A stretch of 64,000 nt of DNA. It comes from Russula earlei. Lineage: Eukaryota > Basidiomycota > Agaricomycetes > Russulales > Russulaceae. The position numbers and the translations under genes were made by a program. This document shows positions 46,109 to 56,325 of this stretch, one piece after another. The stretch covers positions 208,057-272,056 of the forward strand of contig JAGFNK010000022.1 in NCBI GenBank assembly GCA_025769875.1, read 5' to 3'. Positions within the stretch are counted from its first letter, which is position 1. Each line of letters begins with the position of its first letter. A model generated the notes under the pieces. It was not told the origin of the DNA. It searched no databases and saw only the letters and a list, made by a program, of their open reading frames with translations.

Positions 46109-47069
46109 TGTTGCAACTCACTGTCAAACAATCCAGTTCAAGAGTGAGAGAGAAGCTCGGAGATGAGTTGACTGAGTTCTATGACGAAGTTGGCAAAGAG
46201 CACTGTCCAAATGAGTAACAAGTACCAGAGACGGACTGGTACTGGTTGTGAGAGGTGATCATGGAAAGAGAGAGCCAGAGTGTACTAGATAAGGTGGTCC
46301 TAAAGGAGTACCTTTGAAAGCCACAAATCAAATGGACAGTCTGAAGACTGTCCACTACTTTATTGAGTGCTTATATACTACAAGAGAACTGCTAAATAGG
46401 GAACAAGTCATAACCTTGATATCAAGCATAATTGATGGATGAGTAAGAAGTCAGAGTACACTTACTGAGCATGCTCAGTCATGCTCAGTAAGCTGCTGAG
46501 TAAGAAGGCTTCTATTGATGAGTAAGAGCCTTTACTGTCCACATGTTCACTGCTTTAGTACACATGCAAAGCACCTGATTTATTTACTGTTAGTTAGTTT
46601 AGGGCTGGTCATTTGAGGACTTGTAGTTTGGTTCAGGGAATAGAGTTGCCTATAAGGTCCCTTGTATAGTTCCATTAGGGTCTTTAGAGTTGACCCTAAT
46701 ACTTCTATTACAGTAAGGTCCTTAGTATTGCTTTATAGTTCATTCTAAGGTTATTAGAGTTAGTCTAATAACACATTGTAGGGCCTTTAGTATCATGTTA
46801 GTGCCTTTTGTAGAGCACTTAGAGTCGTCCTAAAGGGTCCCTAGAGAGGCTATAATACTGTCCTTTATTGCTAAAAGGGTTGCCACTAAGTGGGGCTTGC
46901 TGTATGTTGATTGTGCCAAGAATTGCTCGCACAACAATGCATGTGTGATATTTTGGACACCTCTACTCACCCCTTTTGTCCATGTGAACAGGGTGGCACC
47001 ATAGAGGCTGGGTTTCCTCTAATAAGGAAGGGTCCTTCAAGGGCCCTCTCCGGGAAATGGTTCATGACA
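46109..47069 (-). repeat. 3' LTR of gypsy A (961 bp) with an excision footprint
   Basis: It starts TGTTGCAACTCACTG and ends GGTTCATGACA, directly followed at 47070 by the complement of a purine tract and by pol. This fixes the orientation of family A. At 46709-46715 it has TACAGTA where A0 and A6 have TA. Confidence 0.88.
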
Positions 47070-47083
47070 TTCATCCCCTCTTT
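47070..47083 (-). other. Polypurine tract of gypsy A
   Basis: On the - strand AAAGAGGGGATGAA lies immediately before the 3' LTR. It is identical to the tract of gypsy B at 61608-61621. Confidence 0.8.
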
Positions 47084-48537
47084 ATGACCTATTTGCTCCT
47101 GCAACTATATTATTAGGCTTGGGCATTGTTGGGTACTGTTGGTGAAAGGCCTTCACAGCCTCTTTGGCTTTGACTAGGTTAGATGCAGGCTCCCAAGTGT
47201 TCTCTGCTGCAGGGTATCCATTCTGTTGTACTAGGTATTGAATACCTCTACAGTTTGGGGAATGTCTGGAGGCTAGGACTTTGATCACTTCATATTGTTC
47301 CTCCCCCTCTATTATAGTAGGTGGGGGCTGTTTGAAGTTGGGACCATGGGCAGTGGTCTCTCTATATGGTTTGATCAGGGAATTATGGAAGACTGGATGT
47401 ATTCTCCATGTCTTTGGTAGTTCTAGGCATATGTTGACCAGGTATGAGGTGATGACCTTGAAGGGTCTGTACTGTCAAGGGGCCATCTTAGCTTTTGGGT
47501 GTGTTGTCTTCAGATTAGTGGCCTCTAGCCAGACTAGGTCTCCTGCTTTTAATTGGTACCTGGGAAAATGGGAGCTGGGTTGTCCCATCAATGCGGTGGC
47601 ATACTGGAGAGAGGCTGCGACTTCCTCTCTGAGTAGGTTCAGTTGTTGCAGGCATTTAAGGACAGAAGGAAACTTGGTATTGAAACTGAGAGGGGGAGCC
47701 AATGTTGGGTTGAAGCCATACCATATTTCAAAGAGGGCTTTGTGGGTTGCACTGTGGGTATGTGCATTATGAGCAAACTCCATGAATGGGACTAGTTTGG
47801 CCCAGTTGTCCTGTTGGTGATTAAGGAAGATCCTCAAGTATTGTTCTAATTCTTGATTGACTCTTTCTGTCTCCCCATCTGACTGGGGGTGGTATGCCAT
47901 GCTAAGGGAGGACTTGATGCTCAGTTTCCTCCATAGTTCTTGGGTAACTTTGGCTGCAAACTGGGGACCTTGGTCCAAAATAATTTGAGTTGGTAGTCCC
48001 ACTCATCTCTACATGTTGTTCATAATTAGTGAGGTGGTATCTTCTGCGGCAATGGTCTTATGACATGGGGAAATGATGGTAGCTTTACTAAAGCAGTTGA
48101 CAACCACTAGTAGGCTGTCATACTGTTGAGAGAGGGGTAGGTTGACAATGAAGTCCATAGTAACACTATCCCATATCTTGCCCACTGGGGTCATAGGGAC
48201 TAGAGGCATGGTAGTTGTTGGGCAGTTCTTTGTGCTTTGACATATAGTGCAACTGTCCATATAGCTTTTGACAAATGTTAGCATCCCTGGCCATCAGTAG
48301 TTACAACTTATCATTTTGTAGGTCTTCCATTGACCTGGGTGGCCAGTGGCTAAGGAATCATGGTGTACTTTGAGGACTGTATGCCTCAGTGCATCTGACT
48401 TTGGGACATAGACTTTCCCTTTGAAGAGGATTAGCCCATCCTCCAGGTTCCAGTCTTGTAAGCCTTTTGTAAGGCGATGGGGGCCATTCTTTAGAATGGT
48501 TTCTAAGGCTATTTTGACCTCTGGGTCATACTCCTTG
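47082..48537 (-). pseudogene. Integrase and chromodomain of gypsy A, decayed
   Basis: Integrase inserts retroelement cDNA and the chromodomain targets it to chromatin. The - strand reads LTFVKSYMDSCTICQSTKNC (end of the HHCC finger), VTMDFIVNLPLSQQYDSLLV (first catalytic D), LDQGPQFAAKVTQELWRKL (second D), GETERVNQELEQYLRIFLNH (E), FEIWYGFNP and the chromodomain RGIQYLVQQNGYPAAENTWE. Stops interrupt it near 48003-48008 and elsewhere. Compared with gypsy B, several changes are former CpG sites: SDR became LDQ and VDRFSK became VNCFSK. The upstream part (RNase H, reverse transcriptase, gag) is missing because LTR A6 cuts in at 48538. Confidence 0.88.
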
Positions 48538-49319
48538 TGTCAAGACTCACTGTTGAACAATCCAGTTCAAGAGCGAGGGATAAGTTCAAAGACGAGTCGA
48601 TAGATGTCCAAGATGGCATGGGCAAGAAGTAAGGTCCAGAGCAGTACCAAGTACCAAAGAGGTACAGTTACTGGTAGTATTGAGAAGTTACACAAGGAAG
48701 AGGTCAGAATGATCACAAGGGGATGGTGCTTAAAGGAGTATCCCAGGGGTAGAGAGTGCCATAAACAAATGGACAGTCTGAAGACTGTCCACTACTTTAT
48801 TGAATGTTTATATACTACAAGAGAGCTGCTAAATAGGGAACAAGTCGTAACCTTGTTATCAAGCACAATTGACAGATGAGTAAGAAGTCGGAGTATGCAT
48901 ACAGAGCATGCTCAGTCATGCTCAGTAAGCTGCTAGTAAGAAGGCTCTTATTGATGAGTAAGAGCCTTTACTATCCATGTGTTCACTGCTTTAGTACACA
49001 TGCAAAGCACCTGATTCATTTGCTGTTAGTTAGTTTAGGGCCAGTCATTTGAGGACTTGTAGTTTGGTTCAGGGAATAGATTTGCCTATAAGGCCCCTTA
49101 TATAGTTCTATTAGGGTCCTCAGAGTCGACCCTAATACTTCTATTAAGGTCCTTAGTATTGCTTTATAGTCTGTTCTAAGGTTATTAGAGTTAGTCTAAT
49201 AATGCATTGTAGGGCTTTTAGTATCTTGTTATTGCCTCTTGTAGAGTACTTAGAGTGGTCATAAAGGGTCCTTAGAGAGGCTATAATACTGTCCTTTATT
49301 GCTAAAAGGGTTGCCATTA
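48538..49319 (-). mobile_element. LTR A6, family A LTR cut by C3
   Basis: It starts TGTCAAGACTCACTG within pol of gypsy A and is collinear with the other A copies up to GGGTTGCCATTA, where C3 begins. Its remaining end is lost beyond C3. Its TA at the C1/C2 hotspot position (near 49144) is empty. Confidence 0.82.
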
Positions 49320-52300
49320 CTGTCGTTTTCATGTGACCTTGCACTTGCCATTTTTGGATGTCATTTCGAGTGCAAAAATAAAACTGCTATATCTTAACAG
49401 TTTCTTAACAGATTGCCTTGAAACTTTGACAGTAGAACCTTATATGTTGTATCTAGGTGCAGCTAAAATATGGGAGCCTAATATTTAGTTCTTGAAATGT
49501 CAATTTTCAGTTGGTGACATGAGTGCAAAACTTTGAACTGCCATATCTCAACTGTTTCTGAACCGATTGACTTGAAATGTCGACAGTGGGATCCCATGTA
49601 CTGTATCTAGGTGCAGCCCAAAAGTTGGGGTCTGATTCTTAGTTTTTGAAGTTTCGGTTTTTGGGTGTGATCTGAGTTCAAAATTTTGATCTGCCATATC
49701 TCAACCATTTCTCAATAGATTGCCTTGAAACGTGGACAGTGGGACCTTATATACTGTATCTAGGTGCAGCGAAAATATGGGAGCCTAATATTCAGTTTTT
49801 GAAGTTTCAATTTTTGGGTGCTGAGCTGCATGCGAAATTTCGTACTGCCATGTCTCAACCATTTCTCATATGGATTGTCTTGACACTTGGACAGTGGAAC
49901 CTCATGTACTGTAGCTAGATGTTTCACTTGTTGGATGTTCACATTTTGGGGTGCCAACCCCAAGCATGATAATATTACATTATCCCTACAGCTGAATCCA
50001 TCCATGATATGGTATGACTATCACAACTGTACTGTGCGAGAAGGGCACACTTAAGTTCATGGGGCTGGACAAGGACTGAGGGAAGAGTGAAAGAGACAAA
50101 ATTGAAATGATGACGCGAGGCATGCGTTGAGGCAGCGATAGGCATCGGCATGGGTACATGTGCGTGTAGCTTCTTCAGTGAGTCTTTGGCCGCACGCGCA
50201 CATGGTCTCATCATTGCAAAGGGGGGTGTGCACGTTCTGAGGTGTTGCCATGCGTTGGAACTCGGGCACAGTGCAGGGAAGCAGGAGGGAGGAGTGTGCT
50301 TGCATCGTGTGTCAAATATGTTGTTGCAATGTGGTGTTGCCAGGTGTCAGCCATGTTGCTGATATTGGTGCTGCTGCTGCTGCTGCTGCTGTTGTTGTTG
50401 TTGTTGATCCTGGTGCTGCTGTCATGGCAGAGGCTGAGGCGTGGTCATTTGAGGCAATGGGGTGGTGAGAGGCAAGGGCATAGGCGATGGCATTATGGAA
50501 AGGCGTGAGCATCTGAGGGGGTGACTTGCGTGTTGCTCATGCTGTCATCTTGTGGGTGTGGCGATGAGGTCTTTGCCACTGCAGGTGATGGCAGTGCTCG
50601 TGGGTGAGGTTGTACAGTATGTATGGATGGGGATGCGGTGGAAGGGGAGGAGTGGTGCAGTGTGGTGCTTGCATCGGCAACTTCTCCTGTGGCAACATCA
50701 TGGTGGCAGCTGGTGATCTTTGCAGGGTGGCATTGAGGTAATGATGGGCAATGCTGGATGTGTGGGAACCGCAGGGATGACAGGAGCGGGCAATGTGAAG
50801 GCATGACATTTTGGCAACCATACCCGCTGTTACAGGGCAGGGTGGGGAATGTGGTGGTGTGGGTTTTGCCTGGAGTCATGTAGAAGCATGGCTGTGTGCA
50901 CACATACGTTGGGCAGCAGAGAGGTGATGTCATGCCAGGCAGGAGAGCGGGTAAATGCATGTACACACTGAGGGGGTCCAGGGGGTGTGATCCATTCGTT
51001 GTGAAGGGAAGTAGGATGTTCACATCCTCAGAAAGTGCCAAAGAGTGTCCTGCCGGTGAGAAGGGACAAGCACAATGTGTCCAGAGCGACATCGCTCAGA
51101 GGTGCCTTGGACTCCGATGTTGAGGATGCAAGAAGTAGACCTGTCTCTTCAAAGGTCTCCTGGATTGCCATCATTTGATCCTGCTTCCTGTTGCGGTTGC
51201 CTCCAGGAGAGACCTGGGTGATATGGACTGGGGTGGGATCAGTCAAAGGTACGCGCACAATGTCACCACCACTTGGATAAGCAATATGTAGATTCAAATA
51301 GCATGAGAATGTGCAAAGTAAGCACTCCAAGTGCTAGCATGCACAAGTGAAAATCTGGAACCACAATTGTGAATACGAGACTACAGATAGGAAAACAAGA
51401 GAGAGACAAGCAATCCGACTTATTCCTACATAGGTCTCCTGGTGCTTTTCTTATAAGCTCATCCCTTCTCACTGGCAGGACACTCTTCAGTGCTTTCTGA
51501 GGATGTGAACATCCTACTTCCCTTCACAATGAATGGATCACGCCCCCTGGACCCCCTCGGTGCATGCACATGTTTACCCACTCTCCCTGCCCAGCACGAC
51601 ATCACCTCTCTGCTGCCCAACGTATGTGCGCACACAGCTGCGCTTCTATGTGACTCCAGGCAAAACCCATGCCGCCACGTTCCCCACCCTGCCCTGTAAC
51701 AGCGGGTACAGTTGCCGAAATGTCACGCCTTCACATTGCCCACTCCTGTCATCCCTGCAGTTCCCACACATCCAGCATTGCCCATCATTACCTCAACGCT
51801 GCCCTGCAGAAAGATCACCAGCTGCCACCACAATGTCACCACAGGAGAAGTCGCCGATGCAAGCACCACGCTGCACCACTCCTCCCCTTCCACCACATCC
51901 CCATCCATACATACAACCTCACCCACGAGCACTGCCATCACTTGCAGTGGTGAAGACCTCATCACCACACCCACAAGATGACAGCACAAGCAACATGCAA
52001 GTCACCCCCTCAGATGCTCACACCTTTCCATAACACCATCGCCTACACCCTTGCCTCTCACCACCTCATTGCCTCAAATGACCACGCCTCAGCCTCTGCC
52101 ATGACAGCAGCACCAGGATCAACAACAACGACAACAGCAGCAGCACCAATATCAGCAACATGGCCGATGCCTGGCAACACCACGTCACAACGACACATTT
52201 GACACACAATGCAAGCACACTCCTCCCTCCTGCTTCCCTGCACTGTGCCCGAGTTCCAATGCATGGCAACACCTCAGAACGTGCACACCCCCCTTTGCAA

Positions 52301-53111
52301 TGATGAGACCATGTGCGTGCGCGGCCAAAGACTCACTGAAGAAGCTACACGCACATGTACCCATGCCGATGCCTATCGCTGCCTCAACACATGCCTCGCG
52401 TCATCATTTCAATTTTGTCTCTTTCACTCTTCCCTCAGTCCTTGTCCAGCCCCATGAACTTAAGTGTGCCCTTCTTGCACGGTACAGTTGTGATAGTCAT
52501 ACCATATCATGGATGGATTCAGCTGTAGGGATAATGTAATATTGTCATGCTTGGGGTTGGCACCCCAAAATGTGAACATCCAACAAGTGAAACATCTAGC
52601 TACAGTACATGAGATTCCACTGTCCAAGTGTCAAGACAATCCATTGAAAAATGGTTGAGACATGGCAGTACGAAATTTCGCATGCAGCTCAGCACCCAAA
52701 AATTGAAACTTCAAAAACTGAATATTAGGCTCCCATATTTTCGCTGCACCTAGATACAGTATATAAGGTCCCACTGTCCACGTTTCAAGGCAATCTATTA
52801 AGAAATGGTTGAGATATGGCAGATCAAAATTTTGAACTCAGATCACACCCAAAAACCGAAACTTCAAAAACTAAGAATCAGACCCCAACTCTTGGGCTGC
52901 ACCTAGATACAGTACATGGGATCCCACTGTCGAAGTTTCAAGTCAATCGGTTCAGAAACAGTTGAGATATGGCAGTTCAAAGCTTTGCACTCATGTCACC
53001 AACTGAAAATTGACATTTCAAGAACTAAATATTAGGCTCCCATATTTTAGCTGCACCTAGATACAACATATAAGGTTCTACTGTCAAAGTTTCAAGGCAA
53101 TCTGTTGAGAA
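49320..53111. mobile_element. C3: giant foldback C element (right tip missing)
   Basis: The left end CTGTCGTTTTCATGTGACC follows TA at 49318-49319. The left arm, about 49320-51067, reappears inverted at 51462-53111, so nearly the whole element is one inverted repeat around a 394-base centre. The last 85 or so bases of the right arm are missing where palindrome M starts. The arms hold four tandem ~150-base units at the ends and a CTG/TTG triplet repeat (50369-50406) that is shorter in the right arm. The centre holds a NUDIX-like fragment. No transposase is seen. Confidence 0.85.
51028..51270 (-). pseudogene. Captured NUDIX hydrolase fragment in the centre of C3
   Basis: NUDIX hydrolases cleave nucleoside diphosphate derivatives using the motif G-x5-E-x7-R-E-U-x-E-E-x-G-U. 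The - strand reads HITQVSPGGNRNRKQDQMMA, then IQETFEETGLLLASSTSES and ALDTLCLSLLTGRTLFGTF. The E-x-x-x-E-E-T-G core is present, the usual R before E is Q, and the first conserved E is absent, as in some coenzyme A-type members. The exon continues into the left arm of C3, and its last codons are therefore also present in the right arm. Only part of the domain is there. An intron-like sequence lies on the other side (51290-51460). Confidence 0.7.
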
Positions 53112-54700
53112 CACTGGTTGGGAAATCAACTTATGTGAATGACAAAACTGTAACATTTTGAAAAACAAAATTTATTATTTTTCATACAAATTTGTAGCAA
53201 ACAATTTGTGAAAATTAATTTTATATTTTGTTACAATAATTTCCTGTTACAAAATGATGAAATAAGTAAATAGTATTGACAAGATTTTAGGACATACATT
53301 ATATTTTAAAAAATTTAACTTATTTTAAAATTTTGGGTGAAACATAATTGTGAAAAAATCAAAACTGCAAAATTTGGGTTTATGAAAAAGGTGGGATAAA
53401 AATTGTGAAATTTTTGGAAATTTGGAAAAAGTTTTGTCACTTGAATAAAGATGTTAGGGAGATAAAGTTTTCTTATAATCATTGATGAGAACAAAATCTA
53501 GCCCTATAGAAAACATAATGTTATCATTTTTAATGAAGAAATGTTTTGAATACATTCACAATTTTGTTAAAGGAAAAATTTTGACAAAACAGAATATGAA
53601 ATCCTAAAGTTGTTTCATCATTTTGTCATTGGAATAAAGATGTCGGAGATAAAGTTTTGTTATAATCATTCATGACAACAAAATCTAGCATTTTAGAAAA
53701 CATAATGTTAACATTTTTCATGCAGAAAATTTTTGAATACATTCACAATTTTGTCAAAGGAAAAATTGTGACAAAACTGAATATGAAATCCTAAAGATGT
53801 TTCATCATTTTGTTTATAACATTTAGATATATTATGGTCAATTCTGAATGATGCTGGACATCTATACACCACAAAAAGAGGCCATAAAGTTTGAGCCAAG
53901 CCATGACAGCACAAGTGACACAACTTTATGGCCTCTTTTTGTGGTGTATAGATGTCCAGCATCATTCAGAATTGACCATAATATATCTAAATGTTATAAA
54001 CAAAATGATGAAACATCTTTAGGATTTCATATTCAGTTTTGTCACAATTTTTCCTTTGACAAAATTGTGAATGTATTCAAAAATTTTCTGCATGAAAAAT
54101 GTTAACATTATGTTTTCTAAAATGCTAGATTTTGTTGTCATGAATGATTATAACAAAACTTTATCTCCGACATCTTTATTCCAATGACAAAATGATGAAA
54201 CAACTTTAGGATTTCATATTCTGTTTTGTCAAAATTTTTCCTTTAACAAAATTGTGAATGTATTCAAAACATTTCTTCATTAAAAATGATAACATTATGT
54301 TTTCTATAGGGCTAGATTTTGTTCTCATCAATGATTATAAGAAAACTTTATCTCCCTAACATCTTTATTCAAGTGACAAAACTTTTTCCAAATTTCCAAA
54401 AATTTCACAATTTTTATCCCACCTTTTTCATAAACCCAAATTTTGCAGTTTTGATTTTTTCACAATTATGTTTCACCCAAAATTTTAAAATAAGTTAAAT
54501 TTTTTAAAATATAATGTATGTCCTAAAATCTTGTCAATACTATTTACTTATTTCATCATTTTGTAACAGGAAATTATTGTAACAAAATATAAAATTAATT
54601 TTCACAAATTGTTTGCTACAAATTTGTATGAAAATAATAAATTTTGTTTTTCAAAATGTTATAGTTTTGTCATTCACATAAGTTGATTTCCCAACCAGTG
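53112..54700. repeat. Palindrome M: AT-rich near-perfect inverted repeat
   Basis: The left arm 53112-53891 and right arm 53922-54700 are inverted copies around a 30-base spacer. I noticed two differences (a G/A change and one T) in the outermost ~100 bases. The tips are CACTGGTTGGGAAATCAACT and its complement. Each arm contains two tandem units of about 190 bases (near 53443 and 53631) with GGAATAAAGATGT, TTATAATCATT and AAAACATAATGTTA. The sequence is much more AT-rich than everything around it. No TSD is visible: the left flank is C3, the right flank a piece of E. No convincing gene. Confidence 0.85.
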
Positions 54701-54778
54701 CCTCTTATCATCTGTGTGAACCTGAATGCAGTGAAATGAACAAACACATTCTTGTGTTCCTGCTAGGTGCTCCTCCCA
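54701..54778. mobile_element. Fragment of E, inverted
   Basis: It is the reverse complement of about 22540-22615 (CTTATCATCTGTGTGAACCT to TGCTAGGTGCTCCTCC). It joins palindrome M to D4. Confidence 0.65.
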
Positions 54779-55097
54779 GTCAAAAACACTATGGGACTGC
54801 CTTAAGACAACCCATGGGTACAACATGAGGGAAAAATAATAGATATAGACCATGATTTTGAGTTGTAATTCATCTAATACACATGTGGAGGTGGCTTGAG
54901 TCCAGCTCCACCAATTCTCACTCAAATCTCATGAAAACAATGGGGCTGCCTAGCCCTCATTCAGGCAATTCAGGGACAATAGGTTTCATATGAATTGAAG
55001 GTGTTTTGAGTGAGATATTCATCCCGCATGTTTCAGGGGGTTTTCTGCACCAATTTGGGTGGAATTCAAGCTCCGCCAAGTGTGCTGAAAACAGCAA
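54779..55097. mobile_element. D4: one inverted-repeat end of a D element
   Basis: It matches a D end from GTCAAAAACACTATGGG to the terminus GAAAACAGCAA, followed by TA at 55098-55099 inside LTR A5. Confidence 0.8.
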
Positions 55098-55099
55098 TA

Positions 55100-55704
55100 A
55101 TAGAAGTATTAGTGTCAACTCTAAGGACCCTAATAGAACTATATAAGGGACCTTATAGGGAACTCTATTTCCTGAACTAAACTACAAGTCCTCAAATGAC
55201 CAGCCCTAAACTAACTAACGGTAAATGAATCAGGTGCTTTGCACATGTACTAAAGCAGTGAACACATGGACAGTAAAGGCTCTTACTCATCAATAGAAGC
55301 CTTCTTACTCAGCAGCTTACTGAGCATGACTGAGCATGCCCAGTAAGCATGCTCCACCTCCTTACTCATCTGTCAGTTGTGCTTGATAACAAGGTTATAA
55401 CTTGTTCCCTCTTAAGCAGTTCTCTTGTAGTATATAAGCTCAATAAAGTAGCGGACAGTCTTCAGACTGTCCATTTGTTTATGGCACTCTCTACCCCTGG
55501 AAACTCCTTTAAGGACCATCCCCTTGTGATCATTCTGGCCTCTTCCCTGCATAATTGCTTGACACTTCCAGTAATCATACCTCTTTGGTACTTGGTACTG
55601 CTCTGGACCTTACTCCTTGCCCATGCTGTCTTGGATGTCTATCAACTTGTCTTTGAACTTATCCCTTGCTCTTGAACTGGATTGTTCAACAGTGAGTCTT
55701 GACA
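55100..55704 (+). mobile_element. LTR A5, family A LTR in reverse orientation, truncated by D4
   Basis: It is the reverse complement of the first ~600 bases of family A, ending CAGTGAGTCTTGACA at 55704. The rest would lie beyond the D4 insertion, which sits on the hotspot TA. Confidence 0.82.
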
Positions 55705-56050
55705 ACTTGACAGTTGGTGACAATGCAACATCAAATGACAAGCAGACAGCATGTTTACACCAATTCCCAAATACCTTCAAATCTGTCAATCATGTTTGGT
55801 GCTTCAACCACACATTGCAATTATCCATGAAGGCTCTGCTCTGACCATTTTATGCTGCTTCCTCTACTGCCTTTCTTTCTGGCTGAGACATGTGACATTG
55901 AACCTAGTCCCAATGATGATGACAATCTACTAACCCTTGAAGAGGTGGATGATGACAACAAAGAAGAGGATAACAATGATGACAAAATTAGCAGAGAATA
56001 TGGGGACTCTGAGGCTGAAGATGACAATTACAATGACAATAACAAGGTAG
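55705..56050 (+). pseudogene. hAT transposase fragment
   Basis: The + strand reads TVGDNATSNDKQTACLHQFP and VNHVWCFNHTLQLSMKALL, the region around the second catalytic D and the C-x-x-H of hAT transposases. In another frame an acidic stretch follows (SPNDDDNLLTLEEVDDDNKE). The rest is missing. The sequence differs from the hAT gene at 31494-35240. Confidence 0.7.
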
Positions 56051-56230
56051 TTGACAGCTGTTGTGAAATGCAACCACAGATAGAGGGACCTCAGAGGAGG
56101 TGCTTAGTCATTGCCACCCTCTTGGGTCCAACTTGTGGGTTCAACACTATGTGACCCAATCTGGGGACCTCAGAGGAGGGGGTTGACATGCGCTCACATG
56201 ATTCCCTATATCCTGGTGCAATTAAGAAAA
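56051..56230. other. Sequence next to the tRNA-like feature, possible SINE body
   Basis: The direct repeat GGACCTCAGAGGAGG occurs near 56088 and 56163. No gene. It follows the tRNA-like sequence in its transcription direction and could be the body of a short interspersed element. Confidence 0.3.
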
Positions 56231-56303
56231 TGGTCAGACCAGGGGTTGAACCCAGGACCTCCTGGATATATACCAGGTGCTCTAACCACTGAGCTACCTA
56301 GCC
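56231..56303 (-). tRNA. tRNA-like sequence, possible tRNA pseudogene or SINE head
   Basis: On the - strand, 73 bases fold as a tRNA. The acceptor pair GGCTAGG/TCTGACC has one mismatch and wobbles, the D arm is GCTCAGTGGTTAGAGC, the anticodon stem CCTGG/CCAGG has the 7-base loop TATATAT, and the T arm is CTGGG-TTCAACC-CCTGG with wobbles. Box A (TAGCTCAGTGGTTAGAG) and box B (GGTTCAACCCC) are good, and TTTT follows. The anticodon would be TAT, but the base before it is A where nearly all tRNAs have T, and fungal tRNA-Ile(TAT) usually has an intron. A pseudogene or SINE head is likelier than a working tRNA. Confidence 0.5.
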
Positions 56304-56325
56304 TTGGGAACAGTGAAGTGGATTA

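Noticed and set aside
48538..49319. LTR A6 as the 5' LTR of gypsy A
   Set aside because: It joins pol between RNase H and integrase, with no primer binding site or gag, so it is a later insertion or a recombination product.
50365..50410. Triplet run as a coding polyglutamine or polyleucine tract
   Set aside because: It lies in a transposon arm, is present inverted in the other arm with different length, and no conserved frame surrounds it.
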